A stretch of 64,000 bases of DNA from Alphaproteobacteria bacterium (GTDB taxonomy: Bacteria > Pseudomonadota > Alphaproteobacteria > Rhodospirillales > WMHbin7): NCBI GenBank assembly GCA_015231795.1, contig JADGAX010000001.1, forward strand, positions 744,001 to 808,000, written 5' to 3'. Positions 28,042 through 36,716 of this stretch are shown piece by piece (position 1 is the first letter of the stretch; the number at the start of each line of letters is the position of its first letter). The notes under the pieces were generated by a model, which saw only the letters and a list, made by a program, of their open reading frames with translations, was not told the origin of the DNA and searched no databases. The translations under genes and the position numbers were made by a program.

Positions 28042-28073
28042 CTCCGTATAGACTGTACAGACCGTAAAAAGAT

Positions 28074-29651
28074 TTAGAAAGCCAGGGCCTTCGCCTGCAC
28101 CACCAAAGGAATGGCGCGAACTTTTTCAACGACTTCCGGCGTTACAGGCTGATCGACCTGGATCAGCGCGATGGCGTCGCCGCCCGCCTCGTTGCGGCCC
28201 AGATGGAAGGTGGCGATATTCACCCCCGCCTCGCCCAGCACGGCGCCCAGACGACCGATGAACCCCGGCTTGTCCTGGTTGGTGACGTAAAGCATGTTGG
28301 GTCCCACCTCGGCTTCGATGGCGATGCCCTTGATTTCGACGATGCGCGGCTTGGTGCCGCCGAACAGCGTGCCCGACAGGCTGCGCACGCGGTCGTCCGA
28401 GGTCACTTCCAGACGGATCAGCGTGTGGTAATCGCCGCTGGCGTCCTTCTTCATTTCGGTCACTTCGATGCCGCGCTCCTTGGCCAACACCGGCGCGTTG
28501 ACCATGTTCACACTTTCCAACTGCGGCTTGAACAAGCCCATCAGCACCAGTTGGGTGAGCGGGCGGGTATTCAATTTGGCGACGTCGCCTTCATAGGCGA
28601 TGGTCACTTTCTTGATGCCCTGCTCGGTCAACTGACCGGCGAAGCTGCCGATCTGTTCGGCCAGAGCGGTGTATGGCTTCAGCTTGGGCGCTTCCTCCGC
28701 CGTGACCGAGGGCATGTTGATGGCGTTGGTGACAGCACCCGTCAGCAGATAATCGCTCATCTGCTCGGCCACTTGCAGCGCCACGTTTTCCTGGGCCTCG
28801 GTGGTGGAGGCACCCAGATGCGGGGTGGCGATAATTTTGTCATTGCCGAACAGCGCGTTGTCCTTTGCCGGTTCGACGGCGAAAACATCAAGCGCCGCCC
28901 CCGCCACATGGCCGGACTCGATGGCCGCCTTCAGAGCCGCTTCATCGACCAATCCGCCTCGGGCGCAATTGATGATGCGAACGCCCTTCTTCATCTTGGC
29001 CATCGCCTTGGCATCGATGATGTTGCGCGTCGATTCGGTCAGCGGCGTATGCAGGGTAATGATGTCGGCCCGCTTGAACAGGTCTTCAAGCTCGACCTTC
29101 TCGACCCCCAGATCGCGGGCGCGGTCATGCGATAGATAAGGATCGAAGGCGATGACGCGCATCTTAAGGCCCAAGGCGCGGTCGGCGACGATGGAACCGA
29201 TATTGCCGCAACCCACCACGCCCAAGGTTTTGCCTGTGATTTCCACGCCCATGAAGCGGCTTTTTTCCCACTTGCCCGCATGGGTCGATGCGTTGGCTTC
29301 CGGAATGTCACGGGCCAAAGCGAACATCAAGGACAAAGCATGTTCGGCGGTGGTGATGGAATTGCCGAAAGGCGTATTCATCACCACGATGCCCTTGGCG
29401 GTGGCCGAGGGCACATCGACGTTGTCCACGCCGATGCCCGCCCGCCCCACCACTTTCAGATTGGTCGCCGCCTTCAACACGTCGGCGGTGACTTTGGTGG
29501 CCGAACGAATGGCCAGCCCGTCATACTGGCCGATGACGGCCTTCAATTCGTCCGGCGTCATGCCGGTCTTCACATCCACCTCAAGCCCGCGGTCCTTGAA
29601 AATCTGGACAGCGGCAGGCGACAGCTTGTCTGAAATCAGAACCTTGGGCAT
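28074..29651 (-). CDS. serA: D-3-phosphoglycerate dehydrogenase
   Basis: First enzyme of phosphorylated serine biosynthesis, 525 residues, the long bacterial form. The substrate and NAD domains contain VGRAGIGVDNVDVPSATAKG, the Rossmann motif GKTLGVVGCGNIGSIVADRA and catalytic NCARGGLVDE and HLGAST regions. An intervening domain follows, then a C-terminal ACT domain (NMLYVTNQDKPGFIGRLGAVLG), which in other enzymes binds serine for feedback control. It is 14 bases downstream of serC. Confidence 0.96.
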   Translation of the reverse strand: MPKVLISDKLSPAAVQIFKDRGLEVDVKTGMTPDELKAVIGQYDGLAIRSATKVTADVLKAATNLKVVGRAGIGVDNVDVPSATAKGIVVMNTPFGNSITTAEHALSLMFALARDIPEANASTHAGKWEKSRFMGVEITGKTLGVVGCGNIGSIVADRALGLKMRVIAFDPYLSHDRARDLGVEKVELEDLFKRADIITLHTPLTESTRNIIDAKAMAKMKKGVRIINCARGGLVDEAALKAAIESGHVAGAALDVFAVEPAKDNALFGNDKIIATPHLGASTTEAQENVALQVAEQMSDYLLTGAVTNAINMPSVTAEEAPKLKPYTALAEQIGSFAGQLTEQGIKKVTIAYEGDVAKLNTRPLTQLVLMGLFKPQLESVNMVNAPVLAKERGIEVTEMKKDASGDYHTLIRLEVTSDDRVRSLSGTLFGGTKPRIVEIKGIAIEAEVGPNMLYVTNQDKPGFIGRLGAVLGEAGVNIATFHLGRNEAGGDAIALIQVDQPVTPEVVEKVRAIPLVVQAKALAF

Positions 29652-29665
29652 GAGAGCTTTTCCCC

Positions 29666-30847
29666 CTATTGAGCTTTGGATGCGAATTCGGCCTCGACCT
29701 GGGCGAAGGCCCAGTCAAGCCAGGGCAACAAGGCCTGGATGTCGCTGGTTTCCACCGTCGCCCCACCCCAGATGCGAAGACCCGCAGGCGCGTCGCGATA
29801 GGCGCCGATATCGAAGGCGACGCCCTCTTTCTCCAGCAGCGACGCGATCTTCTTGGCCGCAGCCGCCTGATCGTCGTGCGAGAGGTTGCAAAACCAAGCG
29901 GCCTTGTTGGCGACCAGACAGATCGAGGTGCAAGAGCGCGTGGCCTTGTCGTCAGCCAGGAAACCCGCCCAAGTCGATTTGGCGACCCAAGCCTCGATGG
30001 CGGCCAGATTGGCCTCGGAACGCCCAACCAACGCCTTGAAGCCCCCCAGATTCTGCGCCCATTTCAAGGCATCGATCTGATCTTCCACGCACAGCATCGA
30101 GGGCGTGTTGATGGTCTCGCCCTTGAAGATGCCCTCGATCAGCTTGCCGCCCTTGGTCATCTTGAAAATCTTGGGCATCGGCCAGGGTGGCGTGTAGCTT
30201 TCCAGACGCGCCACGGCGCGCGGAGACAGAACCAGCATGCCGTGCTGCGCCTCGCCGCCCAGCACCTTTTGCCAGGACCAGGTGGTGACGTCCAGCTTGT
30301 CCCAGGGCAGATCCATCGCGAAGGCCGCCGAGGTGGCGTCGCAGATGGTCAGACCTTCGCGATTGGCGGGAATCCAGTCGCCGTTGGGCACGCGCACGCC
30401 CGACGTGGTGCCGTTCCAGGCGAAAACCACGTCATGCGAAAAATCTGCCTGCTTCAAATCGGGCAGTTTGCCGTAATCGGCCTTGAAGACGCGAGCGTCC
30501 TTCAGCTTCAATTCCTTGGTGATGTCTGTTCCCCAGCCCGAACCGAAACTTTCCCAGGCCAGCACATCGACGGGGCGCGCGCCCAGCAGCGACCACAGGG
30601 CCATTTCGACCGCGCCGGTATCCGAAGCGGGAACGATGCCGATCCGGTAGTCGTCGGGAATGCCCAGAACCGAGCGCGACAGATTGATGGCTTCCTCCAG
30701 CTTGGCCTTGCCCGCCTTGGCGCGGTGCGAACGGCCCAGGCAAGCCCCCTTCAGCGCATCGGCCGACCAGCCGGGACGCTTGGCGCAGGGACCAGAGGAA
30801 AAGCAAGGATTGTGCGGCCCTTGGGCCGGCTTGGCGACAGTCGTCAT
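29666..30847 (-). CDS. serC: Phosphoserine aminotransferase
   Basis: PLP-dependent class V aminotransferase converting 3-phosphohydroxypyruvate to phosphoserine. About 393 residues, of the alphaproteobacterial type (begins [16 protein letters not shown]). The PLP lysine lies in [18 protein letters not shown]. Start ATG 30847 ([11 protein letters not shown]) has GGGGG upstream. Forms an operon with serA. It is divergent from the cytochrome c gene across about 275 bases with no further gene. Confidence 0.94.
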   Translation of the reverse strand: MTTVAKPAQGPHNPCFSSGPCAKRPGWSADALKGACLGRSHRAKAGKAKLEEAINLSRSVLGIPDDYRIGIVPASDTGAVEMALWSLLGARPVDVLAWESFGSGWGTDITKELKLKDARVFKADYGKLPDLKQADFSHDVVFAWNGTTSGVRVPNGDWIPANREGLTICDATSAAFAMDLPWDKLDVTTWSWQKVLGGEAQHGMLVLSPRAVARLESYTPPWPMPKIFKMTKGGKLIEGIFKGETINTPSMLCVEDQIDALKWAQNLGGFKALVGRSEANLAAIEAWVAKSTWAGFLADDKATRSCTSICLVANKAAWFCNLSHDDQAAAAKKIASLLEKEGVAFDIGAYRDAPAGLRIWGGATVETSDIQALLPWLDWAFAQVEAEFASKAQ

Positions 30848-31122
30848 ATGACCCCCTTCGAGAAACGAAAGGGCTTCGGCCCGTTGGGAGGCCGCGGCCC
30901 GCACGAACCCTAGACCCGCCTTTTGGAAAGCGCAACACCCGTCGAGAAGGGATTCGAAGATAGCCAAGCGGCGCCCCGGAAAGGCCCGGCGCAGCGCCCT
31001 TCGCGCGGTTTCGTCGCCATTTTCCCTCCCCCCGGACCTTGACTTATGTTAGGGTTTTCTTGTGTGAGCCGGTCCGCAAGGGTCTTGGCAGACATCCACT
31101 CATTGTCAAACTGGGAGTTGCT

Positions 31123-31518
31123 ATGTTGTTTCGTTCTTCCCTTGCCCTTGTCCTTGGCGCTTTCTGCCTGACCGTGGCTGTTGGCGCCCAGGCCGCGCCG
31201 CCCAAGAAGAAACCCAAGGTCAGCTTCGCCGAGGACGTGCTGCCCCTGCTTCAGTTCCGTTGCGGAGCCTGTCATACCGGCGAAGGCGACGGCGTGAAGA
31301 TCAGCGGCCTTGACCTTAGCTCGTACGAAGGGCTGATGAAGGGCACCAAGCATGGCGCCATCGTGGTGCCGGGCGACGTGCTGACCAGCAATCTGATGGT
31401 TCTTCTGGACGGCAAGGCCGACAAGTCGATCCAGATGCCGCACGGCCAGAAAAAACTGTCCACCTGCGACCGCGACCTGATCCGCACCTGGATTCACGAA
31501 GGCGCTCAGAACAACTAA
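31123..31518 (+). CDS. Secreted monohaem cytochrome c-like protein
   Basis: 131 residues. A signal peptide (FRSSLALVLGAFCLTVAVGAQA) directs it to the periplasm, followed by a basic stretch (PPKKKPK) and one haem-c site CGACH in LLQFRCGACHTGEGDGVKISGLDL. This matches the cytochrome-c domain often called PSCyt1-like. A downstream Met (IQMPHGQKKLS) could be the sixth ligand. Start ATG 31123 has GGGAG upstream. Its redox partner is not evident from neighbours. Confidence 0.8.
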   Translation: MLFRSSLALVLGAFCLTVAVGAQAAPPKKKPKVSFAEDVLPLLQFRCGACHTGEGDGVKISGLDLSSYEGLMKGTKHGAIVVPGDVLTSNLMVLLDGKADKSIQMPHGQKKLSTCDRDLIRTWIHEGAQNN

Positions 31519-31548
31519 GCTGACAGCTTTCAGCCATCGGCTATCGGC

Positions 31549-31584
31549 AAAAACGGCCCCGGATTGCTCCGGGGCCGTTTTTCT
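31549..31584 (+). terminator. Rho-independent terminator after cytochrome gene
   Basis: AAAAACGGCCCCGG pairs with CCGGGGCCGTTTTT around ATTGCT, ending in TTTTTCTT. It is almost the same sequence as the hairpin at 34168-34198. Confidence 0.88.
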
Positions 31585-31747
31585 TATGCCAACCTGCCGA
31601 TGCTTGGCCGGGACATCAGCGGCTATCTGGGATGACCGAGGTTAAGCTACTTATCGTAGATATATGATTTAATACTTGACCGATTGAGAGAAGTCGGTTA
31701 CTTATCTCTCATTACCGCCCTTATTGCGCCCAGGAAGGATCGCCGTC

Positions 31748-32380
31748 ATGAAGCGAAGCCGCCGATTGCTTGCGCTTTGCGTGATTGCCGCTGTCTGTTT
31801 GCTACAGGATTCGAAGACGACTTGGGCGGAAGGCGACAAGCCTCCGAAGCTGAGCAGGGAAGAAAAAGCCTACATTAAGCGCATGATCGAACATGGGAGG
31901 GAGGAGAAACAGTATCCGGATCGCAACTGGATGCTCCAAGGCTGCCGCCTCAACATGCATGGTACTTGGTATCCGTTCACTCCATTCGGAAATGAATGGC
32001 TGGGAAGAATGGTCATCACGGGCGACAGCATCATTTTTGAGAAGCTCGGCGAATTCCCCTACGAGATATTGAGAAGCGAATATGGACCAGAGATTCCGCC
32101 GTACGGGGCATTGCCGAGGCGCGAGAGGCATCTCTACAAGCTGGATCGCTCAGTGTATCTAGGCGCATATTGGCGGAAGGAAAACAATGTTTATGTTGTC
32201 ATCGCACATCCGCCCTGGAGCAAGCACAGAAACGATCCAATAAACTGGATATTCCGCTGTGTTCCAGACTTTGCATTATGCAACACGCTTGAGAAGGCCT
32301 GGGAGTTTTTTGAGAATCGTGATGGAACAGGAAACCATAGCTGCAACACTTTTACTTTTATGCCTTACGATGATGACTAA
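31748..32380 (+). CDS. Secreted hypothetical protein (orphan)
   Basis: A 210-residue protein that I do not recognise. It has a Sec signal peptide (KRSRRLLALCVIAAVCLLQ, mature start near WAEGD) and four Cys residues outside it (QGCRLNM, FRCVPDFALC, NHSCNTF), suggesting disulphides in the periplasm. The sequence is Trp/Tyr-rich (NWMLQGCRLNMHGTWYPF). Base use is AT-richer than the surroundings. ATG 31748 has AGGAAGGA before it. Its own terminator follows. Confidence 0.65.
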   Translation: MKRSRRLLALCVIAAVCLLQDSKTTWAEGDKPPKLSREEKAYIKRMIEHGREEKQYPDRNWMLQGCRLNMHGTWYPFTPFGNEWLGRMVITGDSIIFEKLGEFPYEILRSEYGPEIPPYGALPRRERHLYKLDRSVYLGAYWRKENNVYVVIAHPPWSKHRNDPINWIFRCVPDFALCNTLEKAWEFFENRDGTGNHSCNTFTFMPYDDD

Positions 32381-32418
32381 AATTTCGTTGTCCTGAATTG
32401 TCCGGGCAACGTTCCCAC

Positions 32419-32447
32419 AAGGCGGCGCATGGTGCGCCGCCTTTTTT
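32419..32447 (+). terminator. Rho-independent terminator
   Basis: AAGGCGGCGCA pairs perfectly with TGCGCCGCCTT across TGG, followed by a T6 run. It separates the secreted orphan from the lysozyme/LysM gene. Confidence 0.9.
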
Positions 32448-32468
32448 GTTGACTAAAGGAGACATACG

Positions 32469-33488
32469 ACGAGCGAGCAACTGAGAGTCAAGCTGTTCAA
32501 TGGGCTTCGTGACCATGAAGACAATAAGCCAAACTTCTACATCGACGCCAAGAAGCACAACAACGCCACCATCGGCGTCGGCTATACGCCGGTGGTGAAA
32601 GGCCAGGGTGGCGTGTGGAAAGTGCGGCCTGAAGCCGAAGCCGATTTCAAGGCTGCGGGGATAACGCTATCCAAAACGCACAAACAGGCCTTTGAAGACC
32701 TGGCCTACGCCAAGAACAATCCTTCGGCCAAGGATGCCGCGGCGCGACAAGATGCCGCCATGAAGACTCTTGGCGACATCTCTATCGGCGAGAAGCAAGC
32801 CAAGGCCTTGTCTGGCCGCGAAATAGACGCCAGCATCGCTCATGCGGAAAAGACATTGGGCAAGGATCGCTTCGACAAGCTGGATGATGGGCGTAAGGCT
32901 GCACTGGCAGGCGCCGCCTATCAATCGCCCGCCAACGTGACAAAAATTGGTCCCGATCTCGTCAAGGCGGTCGATGCCAAGGATTGGGACAAGGCCGCCA
33001 AGGTCCTGGAGGATTCCGGCAAGCGCCTGGGCGATCCCTCTCGCTATAAAAGTTACGGGCAGGACATGCGCGATCCCGAGGCGAAGGGAAAAATCCAGGC
33101 CAGCAATGGTGACAATCTGTGGAGCATGTCGAAGCGGCTGGGCGTTTCCGTCGATGAACTTCGCGCCGCCAATCCCGATCTGAACAAGAACGGCAGTATT
33201 CGCGCCGGAGACTATTTGAATCTGCCCAAGCAGGAAGAGAAGAAGACGGAAGAGGTAAAGCCGCAGGAACAGCCCCAACCTCCAGAGCAGCAACAGCAAG
33301 AACCACAACCCCAATCAACCGAACCGCCGCAGGAAGCGGAACCCGAGCAAAAGCAGGAACTGGGCGCTGACGGCCAATCGTTCTTGGGACGCATCGGCAA
33401 GCCCAATGCGCGCCCAGCGCTGGACATCGCGGCGAAAGAGCCAGGGCACTGGACGAAAGACGAAGCGGATACGGTGATCCAAGACTAA
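32469..33488 (+). CDS. Lysozyme-like (GH24-type) + LysM protein, N-terminal part; no normal start codon
   Basis: The frame from 32454 to 33488 encodes a lysozyme-like N-terminus (EQLRVKLFNGLRDHEDNKPN, then FYIDAKKHNNATIGVGYTP, with Glu, Asp and Thr placed as in T4-type lysozymes). A helical domain, a LysM repeat (ASNGDNLWSMSKRLGVSVDE) and a Gln/Pro/Glu-rich linker follow. AAAGGAG (32455-32461) is an excellent ribosome site, but the expected start position holds ACG (32466 and 32469). The first GTG (32592) would delete the catalytic Glu. Ends at a TAA after DEADTVIQD; the same frame continues beyond it. Confidence 0.6.
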   Translation, partial: TSEQLRVKLFNGLRDHEDNKPNFYIDAKKHNNATIGVGYTPVVKGQGGVWKVRPEAEADFKAAGITLSKTHKQAFEDLAYAKNNPSAKDAAARQDAAMKTLGDISIGEKQAKALSGREIDASIAHAEKTLGKDRFDKLDDGRKAALAGAAYQSPANVTKIGPDLVKAVDAKDWDKAAKVLEDSGKRLGDPSRYKSYGQDMRDPEAKGKIQASNGDNLWSMSKRLGVSVDELRAANPDLNKNGSIRAGDYLNLPKQEEKKTEEVKPQEQPQPPEQQQQEPQPQSTEPPQEAEPEQKQELGADGQSFLGRIGKPNARPALDIAAKEPGHWTKDEADTVIQD

Positions 33489-33512
33489 CAGCGCATCCGG
33501 CGTCCAGAATCT

Positions 33513-34130
33513 TTGAACGCATGGCTGCGCGAGCGGGCCAGCGACTATTTCAAAGTCATGCACGGCAATAATGGCATGACGCCGCCTTTCGCGCCTGAGC
33601 CTAACAAGCGAGCGGCGCAAGAATCTCTTGATGCCATAAGCAAACGTCTGGCTCCCGCCTTCGATGCCGATGGCATGAGCGCTGCCGCCAAATCCATGCA
33701 GCAAGGCCTCAATCTGCTCAATCAGGGCAAGATGCCGCGCTTGAAGGAAGACGGCGACTGGGGACCGATCACAGATTTCAGCTTCAAGAAAAGCGTCGCC
33801 AGCCATGGTGCAGCCAAGGTCGATGAAGGCTTCGCGCTGGGCCGCTTGCAAACATTGGCCGAGAAGCCGCAACAGCCTGAAGACCTTGCCAAGCAGACGC
33901 AGACCATTTTCGGCCCGCTCTATGGCAGCCAGGAAAAGGGCGACGATCATGCGCTGGCCCTGCAGGCGGGGTTGAATCAGATCGGCCCGAAATATCAAAA
34001 CGATTGGCAGGAACTGAAACAAGACGGCGAGATCGGACCCAAGACCACCGACGCCTTCAACCGCGTCTCGGCCAGCGCTGGACCGATGGCGATGGCCGAA
34101 GGCATCGGCAATTTCCTGGGATGGCTGTGA
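33513..34130 (+). CDS. Peptidoglycan-binding-like C-terminal part of the lysozyme/LysM gene
   Basis: 205 residues in the same reading frame as the preceding segment, separated only by one TAA and eight codons. It starts at TTG 33513 (LNAWLRERASDYF) without a convincing ribosome site. Two repeats of the form LKEDGDWGPITDFSFKKSV and LKQDGEIGPKTTDAFNRVS resemble peptidoglycan-binding modules of endolysins. Most likely it was once the C-terminus of a single ~550-residue protein; separate translation or readthrough is possible but unproven. Confidence 0.55.
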   Translation: MNAWLRERASDYFKVMHGNNGMTPPFAPEPNKRAAQESLDAISKRLAPAFDADGMSAAAKSMQQGLNLLNQGKMPRLKEDGDWGPITDFSFKKSVASHGAAKVDEGFALGRLQTLAEKPQQPEDLAKQTQTIFGPLYGSQEKGDDHALALQAGLNQIGPKYQNDWQELKQDGEIGPKTTDAFNRVSASAGPMAMAEGIGNFLGWL

Positions 34131-34167
34131 AAAGCTGTCCGCCGCCAGCAATCAGCCGCCAGCAAGC

Positions 34168-34198
34168 AAAACGGCCCCGGATTTCTCCGGGGCCGTTT
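34168..34198. terminator. Hairpin between convergent genes
   Basis: AAACGGCCCCGG pairs with CCGGGGCCGTTT around ATTTCT. Serves the lysozyme gene and possibly the OmpA-like gene from the other side. Nearly identical to 31549-31584. Confidence 0.8.
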
Positions 34199-34225
34199 GC
34201 GTTGGCTGCGAGGAGTGCGCCTGCC

Positions 34226-35308
34226 TTACGGCAGAACGATCTCGACGCGACGGTTCTGCGGCTCGCGCACGCCATCGGGCGTCGGAACCAAAGGCTGCTC
34301 TTCGCCCTTGGCGGTCAGGCCGATCGCGCTGGCATTCATGCCCAGCTTGACCATGGTGTCCTGCACGGCCTTGGCGCGGCGCATCGAAAGCGCCATGTTG
34401 TACTTGTTCGAACCCGAGCGATCGGCGTGACCGGTCAGCTCAACGCGGGACATGTTGCCCGCCTTGGCATAGGCCACGGCCTGCTCGATGATCTTCAGGG
34501 CTTCAGGCGTGATATCCGCCTTGTCGAAGTCGAAGAAGACCAGGAAGTTCTTGGGTTCGGCAGGCTTCTTGACCGGCGCCGGAGCGGGCGCAGGCGCAGG
34601 AGCCGGTTGAGCCACCGGCTGGACCTGGGCCACAGGGACCGGGGCCGGAGCGGCGAACTTGTAGGCAAAGCCCAGCATCACGGCATGGGTTTTGTATTCG
34701 GTGTCCACGCCCGTTCCGCTGCCATGGCTCACGCTGGGATCCAGGGTCGCGAAATAGCGATAGTCAAGGGCGGCGCGCCAGTTGTTGGTGACGTCCCAAC
34801 CCAGACCGACGATGCCCTGGTAGGCGAACTGATAATCGCTGTCCTTGAGGAAGGTTCCCGCCGAGGTCTTGACATTGTCGAAGTCAACCCTGGCCGCGCC
34901 GATGCCGGCGCCCAGGTAAGGACGAACCGGGAAATTGACCGGCATATCCCACAAGCCGTTCAGCATCAGGCTGATGGCGCTGGCATCGCCGGAAGCGCTG
35001 CCCGTGCCGACGCCCGTCGCCGTTCCGGAAATGCTGTCGGCGCCATTGCGGCGATAACCGAGTTCAAGCTCGGAACGCAGGTTGCCCCAGTTGTACCGGC
35101 CGTAGTCGTAGCCGAGGTTGCCCAGAACGGCGAAACCACCATCATAGTCGGCAGAGCCGTTGATCGCGCCACCCGAGGTGTCGCCATCCTGCAGCAAGTT
35201 GTAGCCGCCCATCAGGCCGGTATAAACGCCGCTGCCCGATTGCGCCTGAGCGCCGCCGGCAAAGCCAAGCACCAAAGCCGCACCCAGCATTGCTGAGGAA
35301 ATTCGCAT
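34226..35308 (-). CDS. OmpA-family outer membrane protein
   Basis: About 360 residues. A signal peptide (RISSAMLGAALVLGFAGGAQA) is followed by an N-terminal eight-strand-type beta-barrel (GVYTGLMGGYNLL...GLGWDVTNNWRAALDYRYFAT), a Pro/Ala linker near residues 220-250, and a C-terminal OmpA domain that binds peptidoglycan (FFDFDKADITPEALKIIEQA, then VELTGHADRSGSNKYNMALS and RRVEI at the end). It anchors the outer membrane to the wall. ATG 35308 has AAGGA seven bases upstream. The 290-base gap to dctP carries both divergent promoters; I see no gene there. Confidence 0.93.
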   Translation of the reverse strand: MRISSAMLGAALVLGFAGGAQAQSGSGVYTGLMGGYNLLQDGDTSGGAINGSADYDGGFAVLGNLGYDYGRYNWGNLRSELELGYRRNGADSISGTATGVGTGSASGDASAISLMLNGLWDMPVNFPVRPYLGAGIGAARVDFDNVKTSAGTFLKDSDYQFAYQGIVGLGWDVTNNWRAALDYRYFATLDPSVSHGSGTGVDTEYKTHAVMLGFAYKFAAPAPVPVAQVQPVAQPAPAPAPAPAPVKKPAEPKNFLVFFDFDKADITPEALKIIEQAVAYAKAGNMSRVELTGHADRSGSNKYNMALSMRRAKAVQDTMVKLGMNASAIGLTAKGEEQPLVPTPDGVREPQNRRVEIVLP

Positions 35309-35600
35309 GTCCTGATCCTTCCACGGTAACTGAACTGAGGGCTCTTCTACCAAATCTGGGGGGCAGGGCGCAACCGCTCATCAAGCGATTATCCAGCAAA
35401 TGCAGATTTATACGCTCACCTGTTGCACCCTGATCACAGGTAAATCTACCCTATGCGCCCCCAATCGAAACAAATTCAAAGGTAGCTGTTGCCTCCCCGA
35501 AAGAGCGGCATTAACTTAACATTAATCTTTTGGCGGCGTGGCGCCGGGAGTTTTGACCCAATACCCCTGCCACGACAAGATGTTAAAAGGAGGACTGCAC

Positions 35601-36635
35601 ATGCGCATCCAATTGAAATGTCTAACGCTTCTGGCAGGCGCCGCCGCTCTGGTGGCCAGCCTCCCCGGTTTTGCCCAGGCCGCCGACCCCATTGTCATCA
35701 AATTTTCGCATGTGGTTGCCCCCAACACGCCTAAGGGCAAGGGCGCCGAATTTTTCAAGAAGCTGGCTGAAGAGCGCACCAAAGGCGCTGTGAAAGTTGA
35801 GGTCTACCCCAACAGCCAACTGTACAAAGACAAGGAAGAGATGGAAATGCTGCAGCTGGGCGCCGTCCAGATGCTGGCGCCGTCTTTGGCCAAATTCGGC
35901 CCGCTGGGCGTCAAGGAATTCGAAGCTTTCGATCTGCCCTTCATCCTGCCCTCGAAGGAAGCGCTGCGCTCGGTGACCGAAGGACCGGTCGGCCAGGGCC
36001 TGCTGAAGAAACTGGAAGCCAAGGGCATCATCGGCCTTGGCTATTGGGACAACGGCTTCAAGATCATGAGCGCCAACAAGCCGCTGAGGAAGGTCGAAGA
36101 CTTCAAGGGCCAGAAGATGCGCATCCAGTCTTCGAAGGTTCTGGAAGCCCAGATGAAGTCCTTGGGCGCATTGCCGCAGGTGATGGCCTTCTCGGAAGTC
36201 TATCAGGCACTGCAGACCGGCGTGGTGGACGGCACGGAAAACCCGCCCTCCAACATGTTCACCCAGAAAATGCATGAAGTGCAGAAGCACGCCACGATGT
36301 CCAACCACGGCTATCTGGGCTATGCGGTCATCGTGAACAAGAAGTTCTGGGAAGGCCTGCCGCCCGACATCCGCGCCACGCTGGAAGGGGCGATGAACGA
36401 AGCGACTCGCTTTGCCAACGCCATCGCGGAAACCGAGAACGCCGATGCGCTGGCCGGCATGAAGGCTTCGGGCAAGACCGAGTTCTATGAACTCACCGCC
36501 GAGGAAAAGGCCGCCTGGAGAAAGGCCCTGCTGCCGGTGCATCAGGAAATGGAAAGCCGCGTCGGCAAGGATCTGCTGCAAGCCTTCTACGCCGAAGGCG
36601 AAAAGGCGGACAAAGCCGCCGCCAAAAAGAAGTAA
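35601..36635 (+). CDS. dctP: TRAP transporter solute-binding protein DctP
   Basis: Periplasmic receptor, 344 residues, with signal peptide (LTLLAGAAALVASLPGFAQAA). DctP family features: IKFSHVVAPNTPKGKGAEFF, LYKDKEEMEMLQLGAVQM, the carboxylate-binding region KMRIQSSKVLEAQMKSLGA and VYQALQTGVVDGTENP. C4-dicarboxylates (malate, succinate, fumarate) are the likely ligands by similarity. ATG 35601 follows AAAGGAGG. A hairpin separates it from the membrane subunits. Confidence 0.92.
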   Translation: MRIQLKCLTLLAGAAALVASLPGFAQAADPIVIKFSHVVAPNTPKGKGAEFFKKLAEERTKGAVKVEVYPNSQLYKDKEEMEMLQLGAVQMLAPSLAKFGPLGVKEFEAFDLPFILPSKEALRSVTEGPVGQGLLKKLEAKGIIGLGYWDNGFKIMSANKPLRKVEDFKGQKMRIQSSKVLEAQMKSLGALPQVMAFSEVYQALQTGVVDGTENPPSNMFTQKMHEVQKHATMSNHGYLGYAVIVNKKFWEGLPPDIRATLEGAMNEATRFANAIAETENADALAGMKASGKTEFYELTAEEKAAWRKALLPVHQEMESRVGKDLLQAFYAEGEKADKAAAKKK

Positions 36636-36653
36636 GACTGACTGTCTTGGAAG

Positions 36654-36683
36654 CCGGGACGTCCTGCCGATCGGACGTCCCGG
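36654..36683 (+). promoter_or_regulatory. Intercistronic hairpin dctP-dctQ
   Basis: CCGGGACGTCC pairs perfectly with GGACGTCCCGG (11 bp) around TGCCGATC, with no T-run. In binding-protein transporter operons such structures raise the level of the receptor mRNA relative to the membrane genes; that role is inferred here. Confidence 0.6.
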
Positions 36684-36716
36684 TCCTTGCCTGCAGAACA
36701 TTACGGGGAGCAAACG

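Noticed and set aside
27896-28129. A 77-codon minus-strand open frame overlapping the end of serA
   Set aside because: It overlaps serA and its terminator, lies in AT-rich non-coding DNA and has no ribosome site or recognisable domain.
32469-34130. Prophage remnant, because of the lysozyme/endolysin-like gene
   Set aside because: No integrase, capsid, tail or other phage genes surround it. LysM and lysozyme domains also occur in cellular wall enzymes.
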